From Chitinophaga silvatica (GTDB lineage: Bacteria > Bacteroidota > Bacteroidia > Chitinophagales > Chitinophagaceae): a stretch of 64,000 nucleotides of DNA. The DNA lies in NCBI RefSeq assembly GCF_003419895.1, contig NZ_QPMM01000001.1, forward strand, positions 62,001 to 126,000. The letters run 5' to 3'. This document shows, piece after piece, positions 35,270-44,419 of the stretch (its first letter is position 1; each line of letters begins with the position of its first letter). Below the pieces are notes generated by a model. The model ran no database searches. It was not told the origin of the DNA and saw only the letters and a list, made by a program, of their open reading frames with translations. Made by a program: the position numbers and the translations under genes.

Positions 35270-35477
35270 TAGCTCGCAGGCTCGCTTGTTGCTCGCAAAG
35301 AAGCAGAGATTAATATTAAGAGGCATAAGGATTAAAGCGACTTTTTTAAGAATTGCTGATAAGTTTCAATCATAAATAGAAACCTATCAGAAGCCTTTAA
35401 TAGCATTCGCTTTAATCCTTATGCCTCTTAATATTAATCTCTGCTTCTTTGCGAGCAACAAGCGAGCCCGCGAGCTA
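35270..35477. repeat. Long near-perfect palindrome, family 1 copy A
   Basis: 208 bp forming one long hairpin: outer arms of about 70 bp (for example AAGCAGAGATTAATATTAAG on the left and its complement on the right) with about one mismatch, and an inner stem CTGATAAGTTTC/GAAACCTATCAG. It fills the whole gap between the convergent M14 peptidase and thioredoxin-like genes. Its right end supplies the TAG stop of the latter, and its left end begins with TAG right after the peptidase stop. Likely a bidirectional terminator; the origin is unknown. Confidence 0.92.
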
Positions 35478-36080
35478 TAATCTTCTTCTGATATTACAAC
35501 CTAAACTATTGGAAGAACTCACGGTAACAGGTTTACCAGCCAGCATTTCATTGATGGCATTCTGAAGTAAACGTACCTTTACTGTTTCAGCATTTCCCGG
35601 GCTATCATCAATTCCTCCTTTATAAGTTAGTTTCCCGTTTTTATCGAATAGAAAACATTCGGGCGTATGATTCGCATCAAAAGCATCGGCTAATGCTGCA
35701 TTTTTATCCATCACATAGTAACAGCTGAATTGCATTTTTGCAGCTAATTCTTTCATTGCAGGCATCGATTCGCCTTCGCCTCTTGTTGCTTCATTTGAAT
35801 TGATCATTACAACACCAATATTATTCTTTGATGCAGAAACGCATAATTGTTTAATTCGTTCCTGGTTACGAATCATATATGGACATTGATTTCCACCAAA
35901 AATAACAAGTAGCCCATTCTTGCCTTTAGCGGAGTTTAATGAGATTTCTTTTCCGGAGATATCTTGCCACGTAAGTTCAGCTTTAGGTATCTGAGCTCCA
36001 ATTTCCAATGCTGCATCCGGATTAGGGAGATTAGCAGAAAGAAATAATGTACAGCAGGATAAATAAAAGGCCTTTATCAT
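35475..36080 (-). CDS. Secreted thioredoxin-fold (redoxin/AhpC-TSA-like) protein
   Basis: 201 aa with a short signal sequence. The thioredoxin/peroxiredoxin fold is seen in IGAQIPKAELTWQDISGK, LLVIFGGNQCPYMIRNQ with a single Cys66 at the usual redox position, GVVMINSNEA, and HTPECFLFDKNGKLTYKG with the cis-Pro segment. Only one Cys occupies the CxxC position, so it may act as a one-Cys peroxidase or reductase rather than a disulfide oxidase. Its stop codon is formed by the edge of the palindrome at 35270-35477. Upstream is about 185 bp of AT-rich DNA before the next gene, so it is transcribed alone. Confidence 0.82.
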   Translation of the reverse strand: MIKAFYLSCCTLFLSANLPNPDAALEIGAQIPKAELTWQDISGKEISLNSAKGKNGLLVIFGGNQCPYMIRNQERIKQLCVSASKNNIGVVMINSNEATRGEGESMPAMKELAAKMQFSCYYVMDKNAALADAFDANHTPECFLFDKNGKLTYKGGIDDSPGNAETVKVRLLQNAINEMLAGKPVTVSSSNSLGCNIRRRL

Positions 36081-36265
36081 AACAGATAGTTTTCAGGTCC
36101 TGACTAAAATTAATTTATGCGACAGTAATATTTATTTTTTCGGGCCAGCAAATAATCTAGTAAGATATATACAAAAATAATAAAATAAAAATTTTTATAA
36201 AGTATTGTTTGTGTTTAAAGATAGTTGATTGATTTTGATGGAATAAGGAATTTAAGCTAAACAAT

Positions 36266-37201
36266 TTAATCTTGTCTTGGATCTTTTAACGCTCTAATGC
36301 TGGCATTTATTTCGAATCCTACTAGTAATAAGAATGAATTAAAAAATATCCAAAGCATTAATACCAGAATCGTACCAATTGAGCCGTAGATTTTATTATA
36401 GTTCCCAAAATTGTTAACAAACCATGAAAAGCCGATGGTAACCAGGATCATTCCAATAGTAGCAATGGCAGCACCGGCAGTGATAAATTTCCATTTGCGG
36501 GTAGTAGCAGCGCCAATCCGGTATAAGAGGGCATTGGCAGAATAAAACATGATCACGATAAGTACCCAGCGTGCAACGTCTATGATGTTTCTAAGCCATT
36601 CGCTCCTGATGCCCACTATATTGAAGATCCAGCGTAAAGTGGCTCCCTGGGCAACAATCAGGGCAACAGTAACCAATAATAGCAATACAAGGATGGCGGT
36701 CAACTGCAAGGCGATTAATCGATTCTGCCACCATTTTCTTTTGCGAAAGCCAGCACCCTGAATTTTGGCGAAAGAGCGCAAAATTCCCATCACACCATTG
36801 GAGGAATAGAAATATCCCATTACAAAGGCAATCGACAATAATCCATTTCTATGTGTATACAGGAAATCGTGAATCATTCCACGCACAATCATGTAGGTGT
36901 TGTAATTGGGAGTAAGATCATGTGCCAGATCGTATAGGGTTGGCTCTATATTCTTTACAGGTACAAAAGGAACTAAAGTAAAGAGGAAGATAAAGAAAGG
37001 CGGAATCGCCAACAGGAAGTTAAAAGAAATAGCCCTTGCACGGTCGCCCAACCCCCGGTTTTTAACCTCCTGCCCGAAGTGCTTGAGAACATCATATAAT
37101 GGCAAACCCTCAAATCCTGGCAGGAATAGGGATTTACTTCTTTCTACCAGTCTTCGGTAGGGTTTTGAGTTGAATATGATGTTCTCGGGTTTAAATGCCA
37201 A
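36266..37201 (-). CDS. YihY/BrkB-family inner-membrane protein
   Basis: 311 aa with five to six predicted membrane helices: AISFNFLLAIPPFFIFLFTL, LSIAFVMGYFYSSN, LIALQLTAILVLLLLVTVALIV, WVLIVIMFYSANALLYRI, FITAGAAIATIGMILVTIGF and GTILVLMLWIFFNSFLLLVG. The N-terminal GDRARAISFNFLLAIPPF is the family signature. Once annotated as ribonuclease BN by mistake, the family is of uncertain role, and transport is suspected. It lies 20 bp after mltG and is probably co-transcribed. Confidence 0.9.
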   Translation of the reverse strand: MAFKPENIIFNSKPYRRLVERSKSLFLPGFEGLPLYDVLKHFGQEVKNRGLGDRARAISFNFLLAIPPFFIFLFTLVPFVPVKNIEPTLYDLAHDLTPNYNTYMIVRGMIHDFLYTHRNGLLSIAFVMGYFYSSNGVMGILRSFAKIQGAGFRKRKWWQNRLIALQLTAILVLLLLVTVALIVAQGATLRWIFNIVGIRSEWLRNIIDVARWVLIVIMFYSANALLYRIGAATTRKWKFITAGAAIATIGMILVTIGFSWFVNNFGNYNKIYGSIGTILVLMLWIFFNSFLLLVGFEINASIRALKDPRQD

Positions 37202-37221
37202 GGTGCTGTTATATATTTAAA

Positions 37222-38277
37222 TTAGAATCCTCTTTTGTTTAATTCTGCCTGATATTTCCTCGCATTTTCGAGATGCTCTGCATAAGTAGCTGCAAAGGCA
37301 TGATAACCAGAAAAATCGGCTCTGGCGCAAAAATACAGGTAATCTGTTTCCGGTGTATTCAAAACGGCATTTAAAGTTTTTTCGGAAGGAGTACAGATCG
37401 GTCCCGGCGGCAAACCTGAATAACGATAGGTATTATAAGGAGAATCAAATAGAGTATGACTTTCTCTGATTCTTTTTAGTCCGAAGTCCTGCAGTGCAAA
37501 TTTAACGGTAGGATCGGCCTGTAAACGCATTCCTTTACGATAACGGTTTAGATATACACTGGCTATTAGTGGCTTCTCATCGTTTTTATTGGTTTCTTCT
37601 TCTACTATAGATGCCAGTATTGTTACATCGTTAATAGATAGTCCAAGATGCGCCGCCTGTTGTTTACGTTCGTCTGTCCAATAGGCATCCCTGGCTTTTT
37701 CTATTTTCTTGAAAGCCGCTTCAGCACCGGTATTCCAGTAAAACTCATAGGTATTAGGCAGCACAGCACACATTACGGTATTAGTATCCAGTCCAAATTG
37801 GCGCAGATAAACCGGGTCCTGCATCAGGGAGCGTAAAACGTTGGAATCTGCTTCCAGGTTGCTGCTTATTTTCTTTATAAAGTCCTCTTTTGTGCGAAGT
37901 TTGGTAATAACCAGATTAACAGGGGCCTGTTTACCCGCTCGGAGTAATTTAGCAAGCTCGAAACTGCTCATGCCGCTGTGAATTTTATATCTGCCGGCTT
38001 TTACATGAGTAGGATAATCCATCCGCTTGGCTACCCAATCGAAACTGGAGCGGCTGCGTATGATGCCCTGAGTTTCCAACCCTTCCAGTACATCTTTATA
38101 GGTGCTGTTTGTGCGGATATAGAAGTACTTATTATCTCCAAAAGCCTCGGTATTCGGTCCGAAGACGCGATAGGAAGTATAGACCAATATGCCTGCTAAA
38201 AGGCAGCAGACAATAACTATTGTTCTTTTAATCCAGGGATTGGAGGAACTAGCTTTTTTACTTTTTTTCTTTGCCAT
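37222..38277 (-). CDS. mltG: Endolytic murein transglycosylase MltG
   Basis: The start is taken at 38277 (MAKKKSKKAS), giving 351 aa; an in-frame ATG 48 bp upstream is less likely because it precedes the normal basic N-terminus. One membrane anchor (TIVIVCCLLAGILVYTSYRVF) is followed by a periplasmic LysM-like region and the YceG domain with catalytic Glu in TILASIVEEETNK, then MRLQADPTVKFAL and YNTYRYSGLPPGPICTPS. MltG cleaves nascent glycan strands and so sets chain ends during cell-wall growth. A terminator for secG lies just upstream. Confidence 0.96.
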   Translation of the reverse strand: MAKKKSKKASSSNPWIKRTIVIVCCLLAGILVYTSYRVFGPNTEAFGDNKYFYIRTNSTYKDVLEGLETQGIIRSRSSFDWVAKRMDYPTHVKAGRYKIHSGMSSFELAKLLRAGKQAPVNLVITKLRTKEDFIKKISSNLEADSNVLRSLMQDPVYLRQFGLDTNTVMCAVLPNTYEFYWNTGAEAAFKKIEKARDAYWTDERKQQAAHLGLSINDVTILASIVEEETNKNDEKPLIASVYLNRYRKGMRLQADPTVKFALQDFGLKRIRESHTLFDSPYNTYRYSGLPPGPICTPSEKTLNAVLNTPETDYLYFCARADFSGYHAFAATYAEHLENARKYQAELNKRGF

Positions 38278-38333
38278 AGATCTATAGCGTAAAGTGGCAT
38301 TTAATAAGGTTTTCCAATAAAACACTCTCCATT

Positions 38334-38365
38334 AAAAAAACCTCGCGTTTTCACGGCGAGGTTTT
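38334..38365 (-). terminator. Rho-independent terminator after secG
   Basis: On the minus strand AAAACCTCGC (38365-38356) pairs with GCGAGGTTTT (38346-38337) and runs into further T's. It ends the long operon that finishes with secG. Confidence 0.85.
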
Positions 38366-38388
38366 ACTATAAATAAAAAAGATTTTTA

Positions 38389-38745
38389 TTAATTCTTAGG
38401 AGTTTGCGGAGCAGGCTGGCCACCCGGAGCAGGCAGGTTTGCAGGAGGAGCTTGCGGAGCTTGTTGGCTACCAGCAGCTCTTTCAATTGCAGATGGAGCT
38501 AAAGTTTGAGTTTTACCACCTTTACCGATGAAAAACGGAGAAGTAAGGCTTAAAACAGCAATAATAGCAGCAAGTACCCAGGTACCTTTTTCCAATACGT
38601 CTGTAGTCTGACGCACCCCAATCACCTGATTACCAACACCACCGAGGTTACCGGATAAACCGCCACCTTTTGGGTTCTGAATCAGCACAAAGAAGCCTAA
38701 CAACACACAGGCTAAAATGATCAGGATACCGAAAATTATTAACAT
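38389..38745 (-). CDS. secG: Protein translocase subunit SecG
   Basis: 118 aa with two membrane helices (IIFGILIILACVLLGFFVLIQ and TWVLAAIIAVLSLTSPFFIG) joined by the Gly-rich loop NPKGGGLSGNLGG, which is the SecG signature. The C-terminal tail is a Pro/Ala/Gln-rich cytoplasmic or periplasmic extension of about 40 residues, as in other Bacteroidota. SecG assists SecYE in protein export. It is the last gene of the operon and starts 6 bp after the TPR-protein gene. Confidence 0.95.
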   Translation of the reverse strand: MLIIFGILIILACVLLGFFVLIQNPKGGGLSGNLGGVGNQVIGVRQTTDVLEKGTWVLAAIIAVLSLTSPFFIGKGGKTQTLAPSAIERAAGSQQAPQAPPANLPAPGGQPAPQTPKN

Positions 38746-38751
38746 AGATTA

Positions 38752-40548
38752 CTATTTATTTTTGTCTGTTAGTGACTTTAATTCTAATATCTTTTGCGCA
38801 AAATAAGCGTTTTTGTCGGGATTAAGCAAACTTAATTTTTGATATATCTTAATGGCATTGTCATATTGCCGTTGTTTGACCCAAATTTCCGCAAGTGTTT
38901 CAGAAACAATATCGTTATTAAAGGTCAGGGAATTGACAGCCATTTTTTCTACGGTTTCAGAAATTTCTGGAACTTCATCTTCTTCGTAGATCTTATGTAA
39001 CTGTTGCTGATACCAATCTTTGCTGCCTTTGGCTGCAAAATCCTCTTTCATCCGTCGCAGCCAGGAAGTGAAACTTCTCATTTCCGCAGCCCCCTGTGCA
39101 TTCAGTTCATCTGCTTCTTCAGGATTTTTCAGGCGTTTATATGCAAAATAATCATCTGTATATAAAGGCTGGAAGGTAAGTTCTGTTTCTTCCGTTTCCG
39201 GCATAGCCAACGGGAAAATCTTAATACCACCCAAAGAAAATGGAGTTTCTTCATTTTTCGCAGCCTGATGTACTTCACTGTCCAGATCATTCAATGATTC
39301 TGTAACAGAACTGGTATCTTCCGGTGTTTCTTCTTTACCCACCCATGATGAAGCCAGAAAAACCGGTAATACTTCTGATGGCGGGGTAACTGTTATACTG
39401 ATTTTTTCTTCCTGCTCACTTCTTGCTTCTTCTACATAGGCATCCAGTGCGTCATCAGAAACAGGAGAGAGCTTTTCAGCATCCTGAATAGTTTCTGTAT
39501 GCAAAAGTGGTTCCGGATCAGCCATAGGTACAAATGCTTCTGGAAGTGCATCTACCGGAATCACGGCTTCTTCGAGACTTTGCTCGGTCACTAAAGGCTC
39601 CAGGTTGTCGGTAGTTGCTGATTCAGAAAGTATAGCTGAAGGAATTTCAGGTTCTGCAATGCTGGATTCCTCTGTGATTTTTGTATTTGCGATGGCTTCA
39701 GAAAAAAGAAACTCTTCAACGCTATGCGCTGCCGGTTCCTGTTTAGCAACTAAAAGTTCTTCTTCTATAACTGGCAGTTCATCGATAGTTGAGCTCACAC
39801 TATGTTCGGAGATCAAATGCTCTTCATTGATTTCGGATGCAAGTTGTTCCGTATTGTTTGATGCGGGTACAGCTTCCAAATGATCAGCTACTGGTTCCTC
39901 TGTACTACTGGATTCGAAAACTGATTCCTCCACCTTGGTTTCAGCTACTGGTTCCTCTGTACTACTGGATTCAAAAACTGATTCCTGCACAAACTGCTCC
40001 GCCTTGGTTTCAGCTACTGGTTCCTCTGTAATATTGGATTCGAAAACTGACTCCTCCACAAACTGCTCTGCCTTGGTTTCAGCTACCGGTTCCTCTGTAA
40101 TATTGGATTCAAAAACTGATTCCTCGGAGGCTGTATTAGAACCAAAGACATCTGGTTCCGGTAATGTATCAACCGGGATTGCAGTTCGCTCGGGCGATTG
40201 GGCTGCAATGGCGGGATCTAAAGGATATTCAGCAGATGCTTCAGTATTGTTATCAGTTGGCAAACTATCCTCCGGAATAATGGGAGCAACACGATCTTCT
40301 ACTTGTTGCAGGATCTGTTCTTCCATAATCAGGTGATAAGCATAGTGAGGCTGATTGGTATATAATAGTGCTTGTTTGATGGCGCTGTGTTGCAGGTCGC
40401 CGGTTTGCTGATATACCTTTCTGGCCAGCAACAGCCGGGCTGCCGAAAAATAGGGGTATTCCTGGAGCAATTTTTCCATCTGGTTTTCATCAACTTGATG
40501 GAGGGAAGGTTGCAGGAATACGTGTGCGATAATCCGATTTGCCATCAT
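38752..40548 (-). CDS. Acidic repeat protein with C-terminal TPR-like helices
   Basis: 598 aa. The N-terminal helical part (MEKLLQEYPYFSAARLLLARKVY to HYAYHLIMEEQ) is conserved in Bacteroidota proteins found just before secG. The middle 350 residues are acidic and low-complexity, with tandem copies of an ESVFES-type unit (see the DNA repeat at 39890-40127). The C-terminal part has a TPR-like pair: ETLAEIWVKQRQYDNAIKIYQKLSLLNPDKNAYFAQKI. No signal peptide or membrane helix is seen. Function unknown. It lies between lptE (30 bp) and secG (6 bp), which suggests a role linked to the envelope or its assembly. Confidence 0.8.
   Translation of the reverse strand: MMANRIIAHVFLQPSLHQVDENQMEKLLQEYPYFSAARLLLARKVYQQTGDLQHSAIKQALLYTNQPHYAYHLIMEEQILQQVEDRVAPIIPEDSLPTDNNTEASAEYPLDPAIAAQSPERTAIPVDTLPEPDVFGSNTASEESVFESNITEEPVAETKAEQFVEESVFESNITEEPVAETKAEQFVQESVFESSSTEEPVAETKVEESVFESSSTEEPVADHLEAVPASNNTEQLASEINEEHLISEHSVSSTIDELPVIEEELLVAKQEPAAHSVEEFLFSEAIANTKITEESSIAEPEIPSAILSESATTDNLEPLVTEQSLEEAVIPVDALPEAFVPMADPEPLLHTETIQDAEKLSPVSDDALDAYVEEARSEQEEKISITVTPPSEVLPVFLASSWVGKEETPEDTSSVTESLNDLDSEVHQAAKNEETPFSLGGIKIFPLAMPETEETELTFQPLYTDDYFAYKRLKNPEEADELNAQGAAEMRSFTSWLRRMKEDFAAKGSKDWYQQQLHKIYEEDEVPEISETVEKMAVNSLTFNNDIVSETLAEIWVKQRQYDNAIKIYQKLSLLNPDKNAYFAQKILELKSLTDKNK
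39890..40127. repeat. In-frame tandem repeat in the acidic protein gene
   Basis: Four units starting at 39890 (57 bp), 39947 (69 bp), 40016 (69 bp) and 40085 (partial). Unit sizes are multiples of three, so copy changes keep the frame. Each codes for ESVFES(N/S).TEEPVA with or without AETKAEQFV. Confidence 0.9.
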
Positions 40549-40578
40549 AGATTGCTAATGTAGTAAAAAAAGGATTAA

Positions 40579-41100
40579 TTACCAGTTAGCAAAAGCCCGG
40601 TTAAATATATCGTCGGTAATTCCCGGAATTAACGGATCATCTAATAATGTATTTTCTACGCTGTTAGGCATTCTGTTGGCGTTGAACTCGGCCGACCGGC
40701 TGAAAGATTGTGTCCAGCCTTTTTTATCACCAACCCGTTTAATGAAAACAACGTTTACGGTAACTGTCAACCTGGATTGTGTAGGCTTGTCAACGTCCGT
40801 TACGGCCGCATTACTGAATGAATATCCGGTAATCGTACCTCTGAACTCATAATCGGCTTTAGGCTCAGTTTCAGGAACCAAAACCAGCCTGGTTTGAGAG
40901 GTAACTTTATCTCTCAGTTTCTGCGTGATTTTCTGGCTCAGCGTTGGATTATTGATCGGTGCTTTGTTGATGATGAAGCGAACATTCACAGTTTTGGCAT
41001 CGGGCTCAATACTTGCTCCGGTAGTGGAGTAGTGGACAGAACAGCCAGTCATTACAGCCATCAGGGCAAAAACGACAAATGTTTTTATATATTGAATCAT
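40579..41100 (-). CDS. lptE: LptE-like LPS-assembly lipoprotein
   Basis: 173 aa with a lipoprotein signal peptide ending VMTGC (Cys20). The fold is the LptE type: VHYSTTGASIEPDAKTVNVRFIINKA followed by TLSQKITQKLRDKVTSQTRLVLV and the sheet YEFRGTITGYSFSNAAV. LptE forms the plug of the LptD barrel that inserts LPS in the outer leaflet. Its location between a sigma-54 activator and the secG-linked TPR gene is the usual Bacteroidota arrangement. The name is given on fold and context, with no partner lptD in this window. Confidence 0.88.
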   Translation of the reverse strand: MIQYIKTFVVFALMAVMTGCSVHYSTTGASIEPDAKTVNVRFIINKAPINNPTLSQKITQKLRDKVTSQTRLVLVPETEPKADYEFRGTITGYSFSNAAVTDVDKPTQSRLTVTVNVVFIKRVGDKKGWTQSFSRSAEFNANRMPNSVENTLLDDPLIPGITDDIFNRAFANW

Positions 41101-41112
41101 TGATAAATTCGT

Positions 41113-42357
41113 TTATTCGGCAATGTTATATTCTTTCAGTTTGCGATAAAGGGTACGTTCGGAAATTCCCAAATCCAGCGCTGCATCTTTACGTTTCCCT
41201 TTATGTTTTTTCAGTGCTTTTACAATCAGTTCCTTTTCCTTGTCGGCAATCGACAATGTTTCCTCTACTTCTTCGTGATGATCTATTTTATTATCAGCTA
41301 AGATGATCGGTTGGGTAGAAGTTATAGCCGGGTTAGGTGTTACCATTTCCGGAGCTGTATTGTAGTTGTGCAGGATATGATTATCGGGATGAAAATCTGC
41401 TGAATGAGCGACATTCGGATTTTGCAAAATGTCGAAGAACATTTTTTTAACCTCTGTAACATCTTTCTTCATATCGAAGAACAGCTTATAGAGAATATCT
41501 CTTTCGCTGGCAAAGTCGCCCCCCTGTTGTTGAGCAGGGGCCGCTAACATTGGCAAACGGTTAACTTCCGGTTGTTCGGGTAAAAAGCGTCTCAGATCAT
41601 TTGCCGTGATTAGCTTATCGGTTGCCAATACTGAAATTTGTTCGGCAATATTTTTAAGCTCACGGATATTTCCTCTCCATGGATAATTTACCAGGATATT
41701 TCTGGCTTCTTCATCGAGTTGGATGGAAGGAGTCTTATATTTTTCGGAAAAATCGACAGAGAATTTTCTGAACAGTAAAGGAATATCTTCCTTTCTGTCG
41801 CGCAGTGCCGGAACCCTGATTGGTACGGTATTCAGACGATAGTAGAGGTCTTCCCGGAATTTTCCCTGTTGGGTGCGTTCAAGGAGATCTCTGTTGGTTG
41901 CAGCAACCACTCTGACATCTGTTTTTTGTACTTTGGAAGAACCTACTCTGATATATTCACCGGTTTCTAAAACCCTTAACAGACGTGCCTGGGTTCCCAT
42001 TGGCATTTCGCCGATTTCATCCAGGAAGATAGTACCTCCGTTTACGGTTTCGAAATAGCCTTTACGGCTATCAACTGCACCGGTAAAGGAACCTTTTTCA
42101 TGCCCGAATAGTTCTGAATCGATCGTTCCTTCCGGAATAGCACCGCAGTTTACAGCTATAAAAGGATTATGCTTACGCGCACTTAACGCATGAATAATTT
42201 GTGAAAATACTTCTTTACCAACTCCACTTTCTCCATTGATCAACACAGTAAGATCTGTATTAGCCACTTGCACAGCCACTTGTAAAGCATAGTTCAGAGC
42301 AGGACTATTACCAATAATGCCAAACCTGTTTTTTATAGCCTGTATGTCCATAATCAA
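41113..42357 (-). CDS. Sigma-54-dependent transcriptional activator lacking a receiver domain
   Basis: 414 aa. The AAA+ domain starts almost at once: Walker A GESGVGKE, the sigma-54 contact loop GSFTGA (Ser replaces the first Ala of GAFTGA), Walker B TIFLDEIGEM, and the sensor region AATNRDL. A C-terminal Fis-type helix-turn-helix (HKGKRKDAALDLGISERTLYRKLKEY) binds DNA. There is no receiver, GAF or PAS domain before the AAA+ part, so activity must be controlled by amount, by another protein or by ligands. It sits between miaB and lptE with 12-bp gaps. An alternative Met three codons in is also possible. Confidence 0.92.
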   Translation of the reverse strand: MIMDIQAIKNRFGIIGNSPALNYALQVAVQVANTDLTVLINGESGVGKEVFSQIIHALSARKHNPFIAVNCGAIPEGTIDSELFGHEKGSFTGAVDSRKGYFETVNGGTIFLDEIGEMPMGTQARLLRVLETGEYIRVGSSKVQKTDVRVVAATNRDLLERTQQGKFREDLYYRLNTVPIRVPALRDRKEDIPLLFRKFSVDFSEKYKTPSIQLDEEARNILVNYPWRGNIRELKNIAEQISVLATDKLITANDLRRFLPEQPEVNRLPMLAAPAQQQGGDFASERDILYKLFFDMKKDVTEVKKMFFDILQNPNVAHSADFHPDNHILHNYNTAPEMVTPNPAITSTQPIILADNKIDHHEEVEETLSIADKEKELIVKALKKHKGKRKDAALDLGISERTLYRKLKEYNIAE

Positions 42358-42369
42358 AATTTAAAAGTA

Positions 42370-43782
42370 CTATTCAACTGCTTTTCCTAACAAGGTACCG
42401 GAAGTGCAGCTATCTACTTTTACCATTACATAATCTCCTTTCTTATAATGTTCTTTCGGAAAGATAATGGCTTTATTTTGATCGTTGCGGCCAAATAATT
42501 GATCAGCAGATCTTTTAGAAGGGCCTTCTACCAGTACTTTAAAGGTTTTGCCGACCTCTTTCTCCATACTTTCCTGAGAATGGCGGCGGTACAGTTCAAC
42601 TATTTCAGCTAATCTTCTCTTCTTCACTTCCTCCGGAATATCATCCTGGTATCTTCTTGCTGCCAGGGTGCCGGGACGTTCGGAATAGAAATACATATAA
42701 GCAAGATCGTAATGTACATATTCCATCAAGCTAAGGGTATCCTGATGTTCTTCTTCAGTTTCGGTACAGAAGCCGGTTATAACATCAGTAGAAATACCAC
42801 AGTCTGGCAGAATTTCACGAATACGATCCACTTTTTTAATATACCACTCACGGGTATATGTTCTGTTCATCAGTTGCAGTATACGAGTATTGCCACTTTG
42901 AACAGGTAAGTGAATATAATTACAGATGTTCTCATACTTTTTCATTACAAAAAGTACTTCATCTGTTATGTCTTTAGGATGGGAGGTACTGAAGCGTACT
43001 CTTAACATCGGATCAATCTGCGCTACCATTTCGAGCAACCTGGCAAAAGTGATTGTTTCACTGCCATTATCATTAACCCAGTGGTAGGAGTCAACATTCT
43101 GTCCGAGTAAGGTAACTTCCTTGTACCCGTTATTAAATAATTCTGCCGCTTCCCTGACAATAGAATGAGCATCTCTGCTTCTCTCACGGCCACGGGTAAA
43201 CGGTACTACACAGAAGGTACACATATTATTACATCCCCGCATAATAGATACGAAGGAGGTAATACCGTTATTATCCAGTCTGACCGGACTAATATCCCCA
43301 TATGTTTCCTCTCTGCTTAATAATACATTTACAGATTTCTGACCGGTTTCTGCTTCAGCAATAAGAGCTGGTAAACTTCTGTAAGCATCGGGGCCTACAA
43401 CTATATCTACCAGTTTCTCTTCTTCCAGCAACTGGCCTTTCAATCTTTCTGCCATACAACCCAATACGCCAACCAGCATACCAGGTATATTCTTCTTATA
43501 GCGTTTGAATTCAGTAAGACGTTTACGCACGGTTTGTTCTGCCTTTTCGCGGATAGAACAGGTATTTACCAATATCAGGTTGGCTTCTTCCACATTGCGG
43601 GTTGGACCATAACCCTGCTCTCCCAGAATCGACGCTACTATTTCACTATCATTGAAATTCATAGCACAGCCATAACTTTCAATGTAAAATTTTCTATTAT
43701 ATGTTTGGGTGCTGGCCACCGCAGGAGCATAGGCTTCGCCCTGGCGACTTTCATCATGCACTTTAGTATCCAAATCTAGCAT
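42370..43782 (-). CDS. miaB: tRNA-2-methylthio-N6-dimethylallyladenosine synthase MiaB
   Basis: 470-aa radical-SAM methylthiotransferase. The N-terminal MTTase domain binds one cluster through Cys in [22 protein letters not shown] and [10 protein letters not shown]. The radical SAM cluster motif is [21 protein letters not shown]-terminal TRAM domain (about 400-470, ending [14 protein letters not shown]) binds the tRNA. It adds the methylthio group to i6A37 of tRNAs reading U-starting codons. Length and motifs are canonical. It lies 12 bp before the sigma-54 activator gene in the same operon. Confidence 0.96.
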   Translation of the reverse strand: MLDLDTKVHDESRQGEAYAPAVASTQTYNRKFYIESYGCAMNFNDSEIVASILGEQGYGPTRNVEEANLILVNTCSIREKAEQTVRKRLTEFKRYKKNIPGMLVGVLGCMAERLKGQLLEEEKLVDIVVGPDAYRSLPALIAEAETGQKSVNVLLSREETYGDISPVRLDNNGITSFVSIMRGCNNMCTFCVVPFTRGRERSRDAHSIVREAAELFNNGYKEVTLLGQNVDSYHWVNDNGSETITFARLLEMVAQIDPMLRVRFSTSHPKDITDEVLFVMKKYENICNYIHLPVQSGNTRILQLMNRTYTREWYIKKVDRIREILPDCGISTDVITGFCTETEEEHQDTLSLMEYVHYDLAYMYFYSERPGTLAARRYQDDIPEEVKKRRLAEIVELYRRHSQESMEKEVGKTFKVLVEGPSKRSADQLFGRNDQNKAIIFPKEHYKKGDYVMVKVDSCTSGTLLGKAVE

Positions 43783-43855
43783 CCTGACAAAAATTTAGAA
43801 GGGCAAAAATAGGGAATAAAATTTTAAAAATGCCATATTGGCAGAAAGTTTAACC

Positions 43856-44359
43856 TTAAGCCCCAATGCCTAATTTGGTAGCAATCCAACTATCTTTCAA
43901 CGGCTGCAACCATTTCGAATCCAACTCACCTTTTGTTAGCACAGTATTGTTAAGATACATCGTATTTTCATTGATATATCCCTTCTCTAATGCATAGGCA
44001 ACCTGTGCCATAGGTAACAGCTGTACTTTATCGTTTACTATAAAGCCCAATAATAATCTGTCGAACAGGTTTACTTCATATTGTCGCTCCAGACTTTTAA
44101 TAATCCTTACAGAACTATCTGTGCTACAGCCACTTACAGTAGTTTGAGATTCGTCGGCCAATAAAACAATTACCTGGTTCATCACCACAGCACCCCATCC
44201 TTTTACCGGATCTCCATGCGCATTCCATTGAGAGGTGAATTGCTCCAACTGTTCATTTATTTCTAAAACTTCACGTTCACTGAACGGTCTGTTACTCTGA
44301 TATATCCAAACCCTTGACTCCGGAGAAAAACCGGCAGGGAATAAATTTTTAGTATCCAT
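43856..44359 (-). CDS. Conserved Bacteroidota protein of unknown function
   Basis: 167 aa with no signal peptide. The sequence starts MDTKNLFPAGFSPESRVWIYQSNRPFSE and has an even mix of helix and strand, for example FTSQWNAHGDPVKGW and SVRIIKSLERQYEVNLFDRLLLG. Relatives are often annotated as ABC transporter ATPase, but there is no Walker A, Walker B or LSGGQ motif, so that name is not supported. It occurs between the Fe-S protein gene (60 bp) and miaB (73 bp) in the same direction. Function unknown. Confidence 0.78.
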   Translation of the reverse strand: MDTKNLFPAGFSPESRVWIYQSNRPFSEREVLEINEQLEQFTSQWNAHGDPVKGWGAVVMNQVIVLLADESQTTVSGCSTDSSVRIIKSLERQYEVNLFDRLLLGFIVNDKVQLLPMAQVAYALEKGYINENTMYLNNTVLTKGELDSKWLQPLKDSWIATKLGIGA

Positions 44360-44419
44360 GGTACAAAGCTAAGCATTTATGAATGGTTATATAAGTTTAC
44401 CATCCATAATGATTTTTGT

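Noticed and set aside
39890..40127. Possible CRISPR-like array
   Set aside because: Units are 57-69 bp, in frame and without unique spacers; this is a coding tandem repeat.
39605..40336. Plus-strand Ser/Val-rich repeat frames that look like adhesins
   Set aside because: They are antisense to the acidic repeat of the 38752-40548 gene, whose neighbours and direction fit a conserved operon.
43856..44359. ABC transporter ATPase
   Set aside because: That name is often attached to this family, but no Walker A, Walker B or signature motif is present.
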